This document shows, one piece after another, positions 51,719 to 61,082 of a stretch of 64,000 nt of DNA. The notes below the pieces were generated by a model. The model was not told the DNA's origin. It ran no database searches and saw only the letters and a program-made list of their open reading frames with translations. Each line of letters begins with the position of its first letter. Positions within the stretch are counted from its first letter, which is position 1. Where the stretch lies: assembly GCA_039636785.1 (NCBI GenBank), contig CP144169.1:1736001-1800000 (forward strand), read 5' to 3'. Source of the DNA: Micrococcaceae bacterium Sec5.7. GTDB lineage: Bacteria > Actinomycetota > Actinomycetes > Actinomycetales > Micrococcaceae. A program made the translations under genes and the position numbers.

Positions 51719-52455
51719 GCTGCTCTCCGTCCAAGGTCCTCGGAACTGTAGGGGATCGAGACGAAATCGTGTGTCTTTGCGTCGAAGAACACTTGGACAA
51801 CGGCTTCCTGTCCTTGGGATTTCCGGGCGAGGTACATCTCTGTTCCCTTGATGACCTTGTCCTTATCCGCGACCCGGTTGAAATCAAAGACGACCCTGGA
51901 GGATCGCTGGCGTGATGCGCTTAGTCGTTTGAAGGACAAATCGAGGTATTCGCTGACAATGAGCGGGCAACGTGGAATGCCCGCCTCTTCCTCGTTGACG
52001 GCCCCGGCAATGACTTTTGGGTAGAGATCGGAGTCGAAGAGGATTTCAGTTCCCTCAAGCCGCAGCGATTCGTCCGAGGCCGTGTCTTTCAGCCATCGTT
52101 TGAGGAACCGGGCTGAGCGATTCCGCAACGTCCGTTCCTTCACAACATCGAAGGTCACCTCGAAGGGAGCGCAGAGCTCCAGGAGCGCCGAGGTATCGAC
52201 TTCGGCGGGGGCGGCCGGCCGCATCTCACACACATCCTGGGAACAATCCATGCCCAGGTCGTTGACGATGACGGTGAATGCCGGTTTCCGCGTCAGAGAA
52301 TATGTTTTCTGGAGTTCGTCGCCGAGACGAAGGCCCGCCTTCATCGATTCCACGGCGAAGTCATCGATTCCCGTTGAGACGTCGAAGTAGCCGCACGCAA
52401 TCAGTACCTGGGTGTCACGCTTTAACGGAAAGGACAAGTCCAATTCAGACAGCAA
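51715..52455 (-). CDS. Protein of unknown function coupled to the cysteine desulfurase
   Basis: A 246-residue soluble protein that I do not recognise. Visible features: TQVLIACGYFDVSTGIDDFA near the N-terminus, a cysteine pair in NDLGMDCSQDVCEMRP (about residues 70-85), a basic helix ERTLRNRSARFLKRWLKDTA, IPRCPLIVSEYLDLSFKRLS and a C-terminal RVVFDFNRVADKDKVIKG. No membrane segment. It overlaps the exporter gene by 11 bases and the desulfurase by 4. It might accept sulfur or act on the operon's product, but no function can be assigned. Confidence 0.7.
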   Translation of the reverse strand: MLSELDLSFPLKRDTQVLIACGYFDVSTGIDDFAVESMKAGLRLGDELQKTYSLTRKPAFTVIVNDLGMDCSQDVCEMRPAAPAEVDTSALLELCAPFEVTFDVVKERTLRNRSARFLKRWLKDTASDESLRLEGTEILFDSDLYPKVIAGAVNEEEAGIPRCPLIVSEYLDLSFKRLSASRQRSSRVVFDFNRVADKDKVIKGTEMYLARKSQGQEAVVQVFFDAKTHDFVSIPYSSEDLGRRAA

Positions 52456-53398
52456 TTGGTTGGTTTTCAGCTTCTACTCCTCGTTTTTCGGATGTCAATT
52501 GGTTGTTTGTTTGAGCGCGTGCATCCGTCCAGACGGTAAGTGCGGCACACCCGGTGAGAACGATCAGTCCCGTGATCTGCCGGCCGTCCAAGTACTGGTT
52601 CAGGCCAAGTACGCCGACGGCCGAAGCCAGTGCGGGATCCAATGCCGAGACCAGCGCGAAGGGAAGCGCGCGTAGGCGCTTCATGGCGAAAAGTTCGAGA
52701 GAGAACGGAATAACCATTGTCAGCAGTGCCACGATAAGCGCCTGGGGGGCCAGCGGGCCCGCTGTGTGTAAGTCGGGAACGGGAGCCAGGACTTGCCCGG
52801 CGAGAACAACCAGGAACGCGACCCACAAAGCCTTGGATAGCACCACGAGTGGATGGGACGCGGCCGGCATGGCCGTCCCGATCCGGATGTAGATGCTCAG
52901 CAGTGTCCCGGTAGCCGCGGCCCACAGGATTCCTGCAGGACCCGTCTGACCGTTGTAGTCCGCGATGAGGAAAAGTCCCGCTACGGCGCCCAAGGCCGGA
53001 AGCCTGACTGCCCAAGAGCGCGAACGCAGGCAGCCGATTGCCAAGGGGACGACAAATTCAATGGAAACTGCCAGGGACAGCGGGATGTGCGAAATTGCTT
53101 GATAGAAGGAGAGCTGCATCAGGCCCAAGACGATGCCATAGCCGACGATGCGGCGCATGGAAACGGCAGCGGAACGTCGTGCCAGCCAGAGGGCAGGGAG
53201 GAGCATCAAAGCGCCGATTCCTACTCTGAGGCAGGTCGCTGTTGCCGGGCCGACGGCTTCAATGAGGCCAACGGCCACGCCGTTACCGAGTTGAAGCGCG
53301 GTCAGGCTCGCGGCAACCGCAGCCACACCTGCCCGAGCAGCCCGCGGCTTCCTCACGTGGTCCGCGCGCACGACAACATCACGCCAGTCGTCCCCCAT
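52445..53398 (-). CDS. EamA/RhtA-type drug-metabolite exporter
   Basis: A 317-residue membrane protein with about ten helices and two EamA repeats (VAAVAASLTALQLGNGVAVG ... VLGLMQLSFYQAISHIPLSL; FALVSALDPALASAVGVLGL). Closest in style to RhtA, which exports threonine and homoserine. It is the first gene of the leftward operon, and its stop overlaps the next ATG. It presumably exports the small molecule made by the operon, or relieves amino-acid excess. Confidence 0.85.
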   Translation of the reverse strand: MGDDWRDVVVRADHVRKPRAARAGVAAVAASLTALQLGNGVAVGLIEAVGPATATCLRVGIGALMLLPALWLARRSAAVSMRRIVGYGIVLGLMQLSFYQAISHIPLSLAVSIEFVVPLAIGCLRSRSWAVRLPALGAVAGLFLIADYNGQTGPAGILWAAATGTLLSIYIRIGTAMPAASHPLVVLSKALWVAFLVVLAGQVLAPVPDLHTAGPLAPQALIVALLTMVIPFSLELFAMKRLRALPFALVSALDPALASAVGVLGLNQYLDGRQITGLIVLTGCAALTVWTDARAQTNNQLTSEKRGVEAENQPIAV

Positions 53399-53748
53399 GC
53401 CGCCATACGCTTATATTCCCCAATATGTCGTAACACTTCGCAATTCAAGGCACGCTACAGCACCAGCCGACGCTCTTCCAAGTCAAAGACCGCATGTGGA
53501 CAGCTTCGTCCCCTTCCTCCCGGGAGCCGGTAGGACGGATATTTCACCTTTCCCAAGCCTGTGTTAACCGTCCTCTAGGGACACCTTGAGGGGAGAACCG
53601 GGAACTCAAAACAGGCTTAGCGTACTCTGACGTCCGTTTTCTCAAGCGACCCCCGAACAGGGGCCGCGATGGCCTCTGAAAAGGGCAAGAACGGTCTCAG
53701 TCGTCAGGGCATTAGTTCTCAGCACTGTGCTGTAGGTACGGTCATGCT
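53399..53748. promoter_or_regulatory. 350-bp divergent intergenic region
   Basis: It separates the leftward desulfurase operon from the rightward protease gene and must carry both promoters. No clear operator or RNA structure is seen. An AT-richer stretch near the exporter start (TATATTCC-like at 53,410-53,420) and TGTTAACCG near 53,563 are the only candidates. Confidence 0.35.
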
Positions 53749-54456
53749 GTGAACTTAAATAGAATGGTGGCTCCCTTAGCGGCACCCACGCAGGACGGCC
53801 CTGAGAGCAACGTCGGAAGCGGTTTCCTCGTCCAGTCGGATGGCCAAATTTATTTGGCAACAGTTGCCCATCTCGCCACAGGCCAACCGTCGCAAACCGA
53901 CGATTGGTCGCTCTGGGCCGACGAAATTACCCTTCACAACGAACAGCAGGCCACTTTGGCGAGAGTCCCACTTTTCGACGTGAACGATGACGGTGTAAAA
54001 GTTCCACGGTTTAAGTACGGACGCTCTACGGACACGCCAGGAGTCTTGGCTGACGTAATTTTGCTGCCGCTTTCCCCCGACGAACCAATGTCAAGCATGT
54101 CGGACATCTTCCATTTACCGGGCGCCATTGCTCCCTACGGACAAGGCGATACTGTCACCATTGTGGGTCGCCGCCCGTGGCCGGCACTCAATGCGGAAAC
54201 GCACACCTTGACCGAGGTGTTCTTTGAACTCCTGCTCTGCCACCCTGAGGGGCTAAAGGGGGATTCGGGTGGCCCAGTTGTAAGCTCATCCGGCCTGTTG
54301 GTGGGTATGAACTTTGGTGGAGACAATCCGAATTACCCGGGGCATGGTCTCCTCATCCCGGTCGGACTCATTGACGTGCTGACGAAGGCCGTCGACGGCT
54401 TCATCACGGGCTGGTCATACAGCCCTTCGGTGAACCAAACTCGTCCACGTCCCTAA
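53749..54456 (+). CDS. Trypsin-like serine protease domain protein
   Basis: A 235-residue protein with a chymotrypsin-like fold: FLVQSDGQIYLATVAHLATG (catalytic His in VAHLA), a probable Asp in VLADVILLPLS, and the Ser in LKGDSGGPVVSSSGLLVGM. There is no signal peptide, so it appears to act in the cytoplasm, as in some stress or defence-linked proteases. It stands alone between the desulfurase operon and the conjugation genes. GTG at 53,749 or ATG at 53,764 may be the start. Confidence 0.75.
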   Translation: MNLNRMVAPLAAPTQDGPESNVGSGFLVQSDGQIYLATVAHLATGQPSQTDDWSLWADEITLHNEQQATLARVPLFDVNDDGVKVPRFKYGRSTDTPGVLADVILLPLSPDEPMSSMSDIFHLPGAIAPYGQGDTVTIVGRRPWPALNAETHTLTEVFFELLLCHPEGLKGDSGGPVVSSSGLLVGMNFGGDNPNYPGHGLLIPVGLIDVLTKAVDGFITGWSYSPSVNQTRPRP

Positions 54457-54487
54457 GAATAAGCTCCTTCTGTCTGACGATGGTGCC

Positions 54488-54931
54488 CTACTTTCCCAGC
54501 GTGCGTACGTCAGGGAACCACCCTTCCGGTGCTTTCTTTGGCTCCAGGTGTTCGGGGTCCCGGTGCTTTTGCATATCGCATCTGTAGAACGGGCCGCGTG
54601 GGTCCAGGAGCACGCTCATGTGGTGGTCCGCGTGATCTTTCCACCAGACACTGATTCCCGTGGCTCCGTCCAGCCTGAGGTGTTCCCACGCCCGCCACAG
54701 CGCTTCAACACGGGAGAGCGCTTCGGGGTGGAAATACCACTCAAGGCACCACTTAGCGGCGCGACCGTCGACGTCGCGAACAAACGTGGGCAGCAGCTGC
54801 TCGTGCAGGAACTCTTCGGCTGAGCCGTAGACCAGTTCGGGTGGCTGCTGCTCTTCCGCCGGCCTTTCGGCAGGTGCTTCTGTCTCGCTGGTGTTGGAAG
54901 CAGTGCTGAATCGTCCGATATCGCTGTTCAT
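54488..54931 (-). CDS. DUF4913 family protein
   Basis: A 147-residue protein: an acidic, proline-rich N-terminus, then ELVYGSAEEFLHEQLLPTFV and AKWCLEWYFHPEALSRVEALWRAW, and SVWWKDHADHHMSVLLDPRG. This is the DUF4913 pattern found next to coupling-protein genes of actinobacterial plasmids and integrative elements. Function is unknown. It lies 11 bases downstream of the coupling-protein gene on the same strand. Confidence 0.8.
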   Translation of the reverse strand: MNSDIGRFSTASNTSETEAPAERPAEEQQPPELVYGSAEEFLHEQLLPTFVRDVDGRAAKWCLEWYFHPEALSRVEALWRAWEHLRLDGATGISVWWKDHADHHMSVLLDPRGPFYRCDMQKHRDPEHLEPKKAPEGWFPDVRTLGK

Positions 54932-54942
54932 CTCAAAACCTC

Positions 54943-56712
54943 CTACTCCGTTACCCAGGGATTAGACGCCGCTGCGGAAGGCACAGCTACCGCTGGTTCC
55001 TCAGGGCGGGGGCTGTAGGTCTTGATGGACGCCTCTACAGCTTCCTTGTGGGGTCCGGTGTACCAGGGCAGGGTCCGGACCAGCGTGGCAGGTGCGCCAG
55101 AAGCTAAGACCACAGCGCGGCCACGGTCGAGTTCCGCGAGGTTGGAGACGTCGAAGATGCGCTCTTTCCCTTCCTGGCGGGAGCGGCTGGACCCTGATTT
55201 GCCGGAGGAGACGGAGACGTTGGTGTAGCTGTAGTCCCCGATCAGGTCCGAGAGTGCGCGGAGGAAGCCTTCTTCGGCGACGCCGCCGCCGTAGACCTTG
55301 ACGTTGGCGGCGGACCAGATTTTCCGCATGTTCGCTTCCCCCCACAGTTCAACGCCCTGTGACCAGGACTGCAGGATGCCCATCACGATCAGGCCCTTGG
55401 AGCCGTAGTGGCTGAACTGGTCCGGCAGGCCGGCCCAACGGACGACGTTGGCCAATTCGTCCAGGGCGAACAGCGCGGGCAGTGGCAGGCGGCCGCCGCT
55501 GCGCTCGGCGCGTTCTTCCATGGCCTCGGCAAGGGCCACTGTCAGTGCCGTCGTGAGTGGGGCGGCTGAGCCGGCCCCTTCCTTGGAGAGAATGTAGATG
55601 GTCTCTTGTGAGGCGGCAAAGTGGTGGGGGTTGAACTGGCGGCGGGGATCCGTGGTCACGGACTGGCCGCGGGCCGGGGCGACCCAGCGCAGTGTGTTTC
55701 TGCTCTTGAGGCACTGGATCATCTTCTCGGCCGTGCCGAAGATGCCGTCGCGCTGCTTGTCGGCCAGCTTCAGCGTGGACTCCAGGCCCTTGTACTGCAG
55801 CTCGTAGTCGTGCTCTTTCAGGATTTCGATGGGTTCCTGGCTGACCTGTTCGGTCACCCACAGGTAGACCTGGGTGATGGGCAGCTCCCCCAGCGCGGCC
55901 GCGAGGAAGTACGAGGAGAGAATGTCTTCGGCCTTCGGGTCAAAGTAGGCATCCGGCTTGGACCCCGGAAGGCGCGAACCGACCGAGAAGTGCTGGGTGA
56001 GTTTGTAGGCCTTCTCTTCGTCCGTGACATAGGAGAGCGGGTTCCACCACCAGTCCGGTTCCTCCTGAGCGATCTTCTGCGGATCAAACACCCACACAGG
56101 AGCGGTCAGGACCCGGACGCCACGAGTGCCGTCCACCACGTCGCGCTTGTTCGACGTGGACACCACAGCACCAGGTGCGTCCAGGATCGCGGGCATGACC
56201 CGTGAGGTCGACTTACCTGTCCGAGGACCCCAGATGTCGATGCTCAGGTCTTCCCAGGACTGAATGAACTTCTTGCCGGTGGATACCACCTTGCCCACCA
56301 CGATGCCCGGAGTGTCCTTCACGCCGAGGCGCTCGGCCGTGGCTTTTGCGCCCTTCTCGGAGAACGCGGCGAGGGATTTGCCGCGTCCCAGGTACTGCGC
56401 GGCCTTATCGACCCGGGCACGCTTGCTCGCGCCTTTCCTCCATGCCACCAGCACAACGATGGTCAGCACCAGGATCAGCCCGGCCATGACGCACGCGGCC
56501 ACCGTGGACTGGATGGGCCAGGGCACCCGGCCCTTGACCAGCCCGGCAATCAGATCAATCGGATGGGCGGGGGGCGCGTCGATGCCGGCCATCCAGGAGC
56601 CCAGGTGGGCGGCCGCGTAGGTCCCGCCGCCAAAGACGACGATAAAGCCAATGGCCAACCAGACCAGCAGGGCATCCCCGAGGCCCATTCCTTTACGGTT
56701 CGGTGCGCTCAC
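54943..56712 (-). CDS. VirD4/TraG-type type IV coupling protein
   Basis: A 589-residue protein with two N-terminal membrane helices (LLVWLAIGFIVVFGGGTYAA; CVMAGLILVLTIVVLVAW), Walker A GPRTGKST at 162-169, and a TraM-recognition region LPALFALDELANVVRWAGLP with Walker B-like LFALDEL. It pumps relaxosome-bound DNA into the conjugation channel. It overlaps the upstream ATPase gene by 20 bases. Confidence 0.9.
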   Translation of the reverse strand: MSAPNRKGMGLGDALLVWLAIGFIVVFGGGTYAAAHLGSWMAGIDAPPAHPIDLIAGLVKGRVPWPIQSTVAACVMAGLILVLTIVVLVAWRKGASKRARVDKAAQYLGRGKSLAAFSEKGAKATAERLGVKDTPGIVVGKVVSTGKKFIQSWEDLSIDIWGPRTGKSTSRVMPAILDAPGAVVSTSNKRDVVDGTRGVRVLTAPVWVFDPQKIAQEEPDWWWNPLSYVTDEEKAYKLTQHFSVGSRLPGSKPDAYFDPKAEDILSSYFLAAALGELPITQVYLWVTEQVSQEPIEILKEHDYELQYKGLESTLKLADKQRDGIFGTAEKMIQCLKSRNTLRWVAPARGQSVTTDPRRQFNPHHFAASQETIYILSKEGAGSAAPLTTALTVALAEAMEERAERSGGRLPLPALFALDELANVVRWAGLPDQFSHYGSKGLIVMGILQSWSQGVELWGEANMRKIWSAANVKVYGGGVAEEGFLRALSDLIGDYSYTNVSVSSGKSGSSRSRQEGKERIFDVSNLAELDRGRAVVLASGAPATLVRTLPWYTGPHKEAVEASIKTYSPRPEEPAVAVPSAAASNPWVTE

Positions 56713-58300
56713 GGTGTTCCTCCTTCGGTGGGCAGCTCGGAGCTACGGGTTCCAGAAGCGTTTCAGCTGGCGCGTGCCAGCGGGTGTTGGTGTCGTTCAA
56801 TCCCTCGGCCTGCTCAATGGAGGTCAGTCCAACCTGGACCGGGATCCCGGGTCGGCCGCCGACCTTGATCAGGAACTTCCCGCGTCCGGGAGGTTCGACG
56901 TCGAGCCCGCGGGAGTCCCACGCGGGCGGGTCCTGCCAGGAGATGAGCTTTTGCTGCTCCTGTCGGGACAACGGAACGGCCGAGGTCAGTAACGGCATCT
57001 CAGAGGCCGGGAGGCCGCCGCAGATCACCATCCCGGAACGCTCCACGAATCCGCGGGCCTTCATCCGATCCTCTTCCGCCGGCAGTGCCAGCAGGTCGGA
57101 CATGGTGTGGGAAATCATGATCTGACCAACACCTACGGACCGGTTCAAACGGGTCAGGGCGTCCACCCGGTCCACCATGCCTTTACCGGAGCGCAGCGCC
57201 CGCCACAGTTCGTCCAGGACCACGAAGTAGTTCCGGCGGGGCTCCAGGCCAGCGTCCGCGAGGGCATTGGCGACGTTGACGGTACCGAATCCGTAGGACC
57301 AGCACGCGAGCAGAATGGCGGCCTGCAGATCGGATTCTGTCTCGTCAATGGTGGAGACGTCGAAGACGACGGCGCGGTCCCGCTTCATGGGGTTGGTGGT
57401 CTGCCGGGAGAAGATTTCGCCGAGCTTCCCGCCGCCGGTCAGGCCCAGCAGGGTTGCTTCCAGTGCCCGCGTTTCCTGCAGGTAGACGGCCATGTCGCCA
57501 CGGTCCAGTGCTACTTGGCGCAGTTCGTCCGGTGCGGAGACAATGACGTCCAAGAGGTCCTTCAATACCGGGATGCCATCGAACCGGTCATCGAGGACAC
57601 GGAGCGCCCGGTCCAGGATCGTCTGTTCCTGATCGGTGGGCGGGTTGTTCCGGCTGATGGTGATGAGTGAGACGACCATGTTCAGGCGGCGGCCGTGAGC
57701 GTCGGCCCGTACCCGGGTGGCGACCTCATGGTGACCGTGGGCTTCCAAGAGCTGGGCGGCCTCGACGGCCTGACCGGGATCGAGAATGTTCAGATACCCC
57801 ACGCCACGGCCGAGCTTGATGACCTGGCCAAGGAGGGCCTGGACCGCTTTGACGTGCTCGCCCTTCAGGTCCCCCAGGACCAAGGCGTGGACGCCCTGGG
57901 CAGACAGGCCCAGGAACATACGCCGCACCAGCGTGGACTTCCCCAGGCCGGGCTTGCCCAGGATGAAGGCGGAAGGGTTGGAAATGAGCCGTGCCCGCTG
58001 GAACCAGCTGATCGGGTCACAGCAGACCGTGGCCTGGGTTTCCTCGTGGCGTCCAAGCGGCACACCGATCATGGGAGAGGACGCACCGGAGGAGAACGGC
58101 CAGAGCCCGCAGACCTGGACTGTCGTTCCCCGGTACTCAGTCACAGACGGGACGAGCTGGGCCATTCCCCCGCCACGACCGGGCCAGCCACGGGAGCGCG
58201 GCCCGGCCTCGCGGGGGTGCCGCTCAGCCTTCTTGGGTGCAGCCGTTGCCGGCTCACCGGTTTTCTTGGATGAACGGGTGAACATCTTCAGGCGGGCCAT
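56693..58300 (-). CDS. VirB4/TraC-like conjugation ATPase
   Basis: A 535-residue ATPase: basic N-terminus, Walker A GKPGLGKS at 115-122, Walker B region YFVVLDELWRAL, and QIMISHTMSDLLALPAEED as in VirB4-type motors. It lacks the long N-terminal half of VirB4, which in actinobacterial systems is often supplied by the SCO6880-like partner encoded just upstream. The stop of that gene abuts its ATG. Confidence 0.85.
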   Translation of the reverse strand: MARLKMFTRSSKKTGEPATAAPKKAERHPREAGPRSRGWPGRGGGMAQLVPSVTEYRGTTVQVCGLWPFSSGASSPMIGVPLGRHEETQATVCCDPISWFQRARLISNPSAFILGKPGLGKSTLVRRMFLGLSAQGVHALVLGDLKGEHVKAVQALLGQVIKLGRGVGYLNILDPGQAVEAAQLLEAHGHHEVATRVRADAHGRRLNMVVSLITISRNNPPTDQEQTILDRALRVLDDRFDGIPVLKDLLDVIVSAPDELRQVALDRGDMAVYLQETRALEATLLGLTGGGKLGEIFSRQTTNPMKRDRAVVFDVSTIDETESDLQAAILLACWSYGFGTVNVANALADAGLEPRRNYFVVLDELWRALRSGKGMVDRVDALTRLNRSVGVGQIMISHTMSDLLALPAEEDRMKARGFVERSGMVICGGLPASEMPLLTSAVPLSRQEQQKLISWQDPPAWDSRGLDVEPPGRGKFLIKVGGRPGIPVQVGLTSIEQAEGLNDTNTRWHAPAETLLEPVAPSCPPKEEHRERTEP

Positions 58301-59808
58301 TACAGGGCATCCTTTATCTCGGAAGGCAGCATGCTGTGCTTGGGCAGGACCAGCCCCAGCGGCAGGGATGCCGCGAACGCGGTGTCCTGCGCGCCGTAAG
58401 CGCGGCGCAACAGCACCCGGGCGGTACCGGAGGTCTGTTCGATGGCCGCGACCGCATCTGCGAGCCGTTCCTTATCGGTCACGGTGGCCGTGACGACCAT
58501 CCCGAAGTTCACCAGGCCAGCGCCTTGGGCTTCCTCCTGCGCTGTCTGCACAGCGGAGCGGGCATCGACCAGGGCGCGGGCACTGGGCCGGGTCCCGGAG
58601 GTGATGCGGACGTTGGCGTTGTTCTGGTCCCGCTCGACCACGGCCGCGGCCCGGGCGGAATCCATCGGGCGGTACAGCAGCGAAATCCGCTTACGGTCAA
58701 TATCCCCGTGCGGGGCCAGCAACCGGGACAGGACCGAGGAGTTCACCGACCCCCGGGGTGCGCCGGTCATGGTCCAGGAGGCCGAGAATGCGCTGTCGTG
58801 CCGGTAGTCGTCCCAGCTTGCCTGTGTTGCGGTGGGGCCGACCTCGCCCCAGGTCAGGGACACCGGGGACCCGGCGGCGTGGGCTTCATCAATGATCAGC
58901 GCTGCCGGCGGATCGTAGGCGATCCGGACGACCTCGCAGAGTTCTTGCGCCGACATTGGACGGGCTATACCGGCGCCGGTGGACTGCAGCCGTGCCGACA
59001 GGCCGGGGATGCGTGAAGCAAGGTCGCGGGCTACATCTTCCGGTGTGCGCTTTTTCGATCCTGCGCGGAGGGAGGCGGTGAATGTCAGGGATACCCAGGC
59101 GCGAACTGTGGCCGATCCCTCCGGGTAGGTGTCAACGACCTCGCGCAGAATCGCCTGGGCAAATTCCGGCGCGTTCGGGTCGATGTTCATTTCAACTTCG
59201 TTCCGCAACCGGTACCCGGAATCCGGGGCGGTCTCCACCGTCACAGCCGCGGCGTCCAAACCAGCCTCATCCGCAAGCCCGGCGAGCCAGCCGCCCCAGT
59301 TCGCCACCCACGCGTCGACCTGCTCTGGGTCCACCAGCGAGGCTCCGTCAGGTTCGGTGGAGAAGATCACGGTGAAGTGGCTGGTGGTCGGCACGTGCAG
59401 CAGCGCGAATGGGCGCTTGTAGGAGTCAGCGAACTCGTACAGGGTGGACTTCGCTGCAAGACCCGGCAGCTGGTACATGCCCCACTGCGTCACGCCCAGG
59501 GGCCCGGAACGGTAGAGATTCGTGCCGGAGGACTTGGACAGCCGGAAGCTCATCCGTGTACCGAAGCGGTCGACGACGGACTGGCCGTGCTTGTCCTTGA
59601 CGGTCAGCAGGAGGGCGCTGGCTCCGGCCATGGCGAGGACAGCGAGGCCCGGAAAAAGACCCCAAATGGCGAAGCTGATGATGCCCATCAACAATCCGGC
59701 CATGACAATCCCGGTGCCGATAGCGCCGAGGTTGCCCAGTCCGGCTGAGCGCGGTACGCGCCAGTTGCCGTAGGACGGTTCCTTGTATTCGGTATTAATT
59801 GCTGCCAC
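58300..59808 (-). CDS. SCO6880-family conjugation protein
   Basis: A 502-residue protein with two close N-terminal helices (GIVMAGLLMGIISFAIWGLF and LAVLAMAGASALLLTV) and a soluble remainder (FADSYKRPFALLHVPTTSHF, GDIDRKRISLLYRPMDSARA). The layout fits the SCO6880 family: a PrgI-like membrane part with a VirB4 N-terminal-like domain. It overlaps the TrbL-like gene by 14 bases and is part of the DNA-transfer channel. Confidence 0.85.
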   Translation of the reverse strand: MAAINTEYKEPSYGNWRVPRSAGLGNLGAIGTGIVMAGLLMGIISFAIWGLFPGLAVLAMAGASALLLTVKDKHGQSVVDRFGTRMSFRLSKSSGTNLYRSGPLGVTQWGMYQLPGLAAKSTLYEFADSYKRPFALLHVPTTSHFTVIFSTEPDGASLVDPEQVDAWVANWGGWLAGLADEAGLDAAAVTVETAPDSGYRLRNEVEMNIDPNAPEFAQAILREVVDTYPEGSATVRAWVSLTFTASLRAGSKKRTPEDVARDLASRIPGLSARLQSTGAGIARPMSAQELCEVVRIAYDPPAALIIDEAHAAGSPVSLTWGEVGPTATQASWDDYRHDSAFSASWTMTGAPRGSVNSSVLSRLLAPHGDIDRKRISLLYRPMDSARAAAVVERDQNNANVRITSGTRPSARALVDARSAVQTAQEEAQGAGLVNFGMVVTATVTDKERLADAVAAIEQTSGTARVLLRRAYGAQDTAFAASLPLGLVLPKHSMLPSEIKDAL

Positions 59809-61081
59809 TGGGGCCCTCCCCGGTTGAATCCTGCGCTGTCTGCTGTGCGGCCTGAGAGGCCTTGGACGCTACTTGTACTCCTGCGGCGACGGCGAGCCCG
59901 GCCGGGCCGGCGGCTTTCGCCGCTCCCGACGCGACCCCGGCTCCTGCGGTGCCAGCAGTGGCCCCTGCTCCTGCGGTGCTGGTGGCTCCGCCTGGGCTTC
60001 CTGGACCGGTTGACCCTGGCGTCGGCTGGCCGCCGTTTCCCTTCGGGCCAGGTGTTCCGTCACTGCCCTTCGGAGATGTGCCTGGCTGGTTGTTCTGCGT
60101 GCTCGCTGGCGTCGGTGCGGCATTGCCCTTGCCGCTGCCACTGCGGCCCAGGGAGACAGCACCTGTGGCCATGGCCCCAACCGCCGCACCTGCCCCTGCG
60201 CCGCTGCCGGAAGCAACGGCTCCGACCATCGGCGTCACAAACCGCATCAACGCCGGGAGTGCGAACAAAGCAACGACCATCAACGTGAAACCAGTAATGG
60301 AACCGATCAATGCGTCTTGCCCAGTGTTTTTGCCCATGAGAAGGAACGCGACGGAGTACACGATGGCCGCCGCTGGCTTGTAGAGGATGAAGGCAATTGT
60401 CCAGCCGACAGCTTTCTGGAACCACTGCCTCCCCATCTCCGTGTTGGTGAACGCGGCCGTGGTGGGCAGGATGCCTGCCAGGATCACCAACATGCCGCTG
60501 CGCACTACCATCAGCACTACCTGGACGAGGGAGGCGATCAGGCCAATCAAGCCCAGGACGATGAGGATAAATACTCCGACGCCGGTCTGGTTGGTCATGA
60601 CGAGGATCTTCATTGACTCTGCGAATCCCTTGCCATCCGTAGAGCGGTCGATGATGGCGACAGAGAAGGCGTCGGCGGCGATAACCAGAATTGAGATGAC
60701 ACCGAGGCCCAAGCCCGTGACCAGGGTGAGCGTGAGCAGCGAACGGAGCAGGTCCTTTAGCGGTGCCCCGCGTTGTTCCCAGACCATTCTGATGCCCCCA
60801 AGGATGACAGCGAGGACCGCTAGCGCCAGCGTCCAGGGCATCAGTTCGTTATTGACCGCAGTAACCACGGGACTTGCGGTTGTTCCGTCCTCGCTGGCCA
60901 GGTTCACGGTAGGCATAGAAACCCAGAAAGTGGACAGTGTTGTTACCATCTGGCTCATGCCCTCCATGATGGCTTTTGCAAGATTGTTGATTGCGTCATC
61001 TGCGATCCCCGCTGCAACATTGCTGGCACCCTGTGAGCCCCAGCAGGCCACGTCCCAGACTTCGCATTCCTTTTCTGCCAT
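59795..61081 (-). CDS. TrbL/VirB6-like channel protein
   Basis: A 428-residue protein with a Cys-containing N-terminus (ECEVWDVACWGSQG), five or more helices (WTLALAVLAVILGGIRMVW, LLTLTLVTGLGLGVISILVI, FILIVLGLIGLIASLVQVVL, SGMLVILAGILPTTAAF), and an Ala/Gly/Pro-rich C-terminal tail (from about residue 285). It resembles TrbL/VirB6 inner-membrane channel proteins of Gram-positive conjugation systems. Confidence 0.82.
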   Translation of the reverse strand: MAEKECEVWDVACWGSQGASNVAAGIADDAINNLAKAIMEGMSQMVTTLSTFWVSMPTVNLASEDGTTASPVVTAVNNELMPWTLALAVLAVILGGIRMVWEQRGAPLKDLLRSLLTLTLVTGLGLGVISILVIAADAFSVAIIDRSTDGKGFAESMKILVMTNQTGVGVFILIVLGLIGLIASLVQVVLMVVRSGMLVILAGILPTTAAFTNTEMGRQWFQKAVGWTIAFILYKPAAAIVYSVAFLLMGKNTGQDALIGSITGFTLMVVALFALPALMRFVTPMVGAVASGSGAGAGAAVGAMATGAVSLGRSGSGKGNAAPTPASTQNNQPGTSPKGSDGTPGPKGNGGQPTPGSTGPGSPGGATSTAGAGATAGTAGAGVASGAAKAAGPAGLAVAAGVQVASKASQAAQQTAQDSTGEGPSGSN

Positions 61082-61082
61082 G

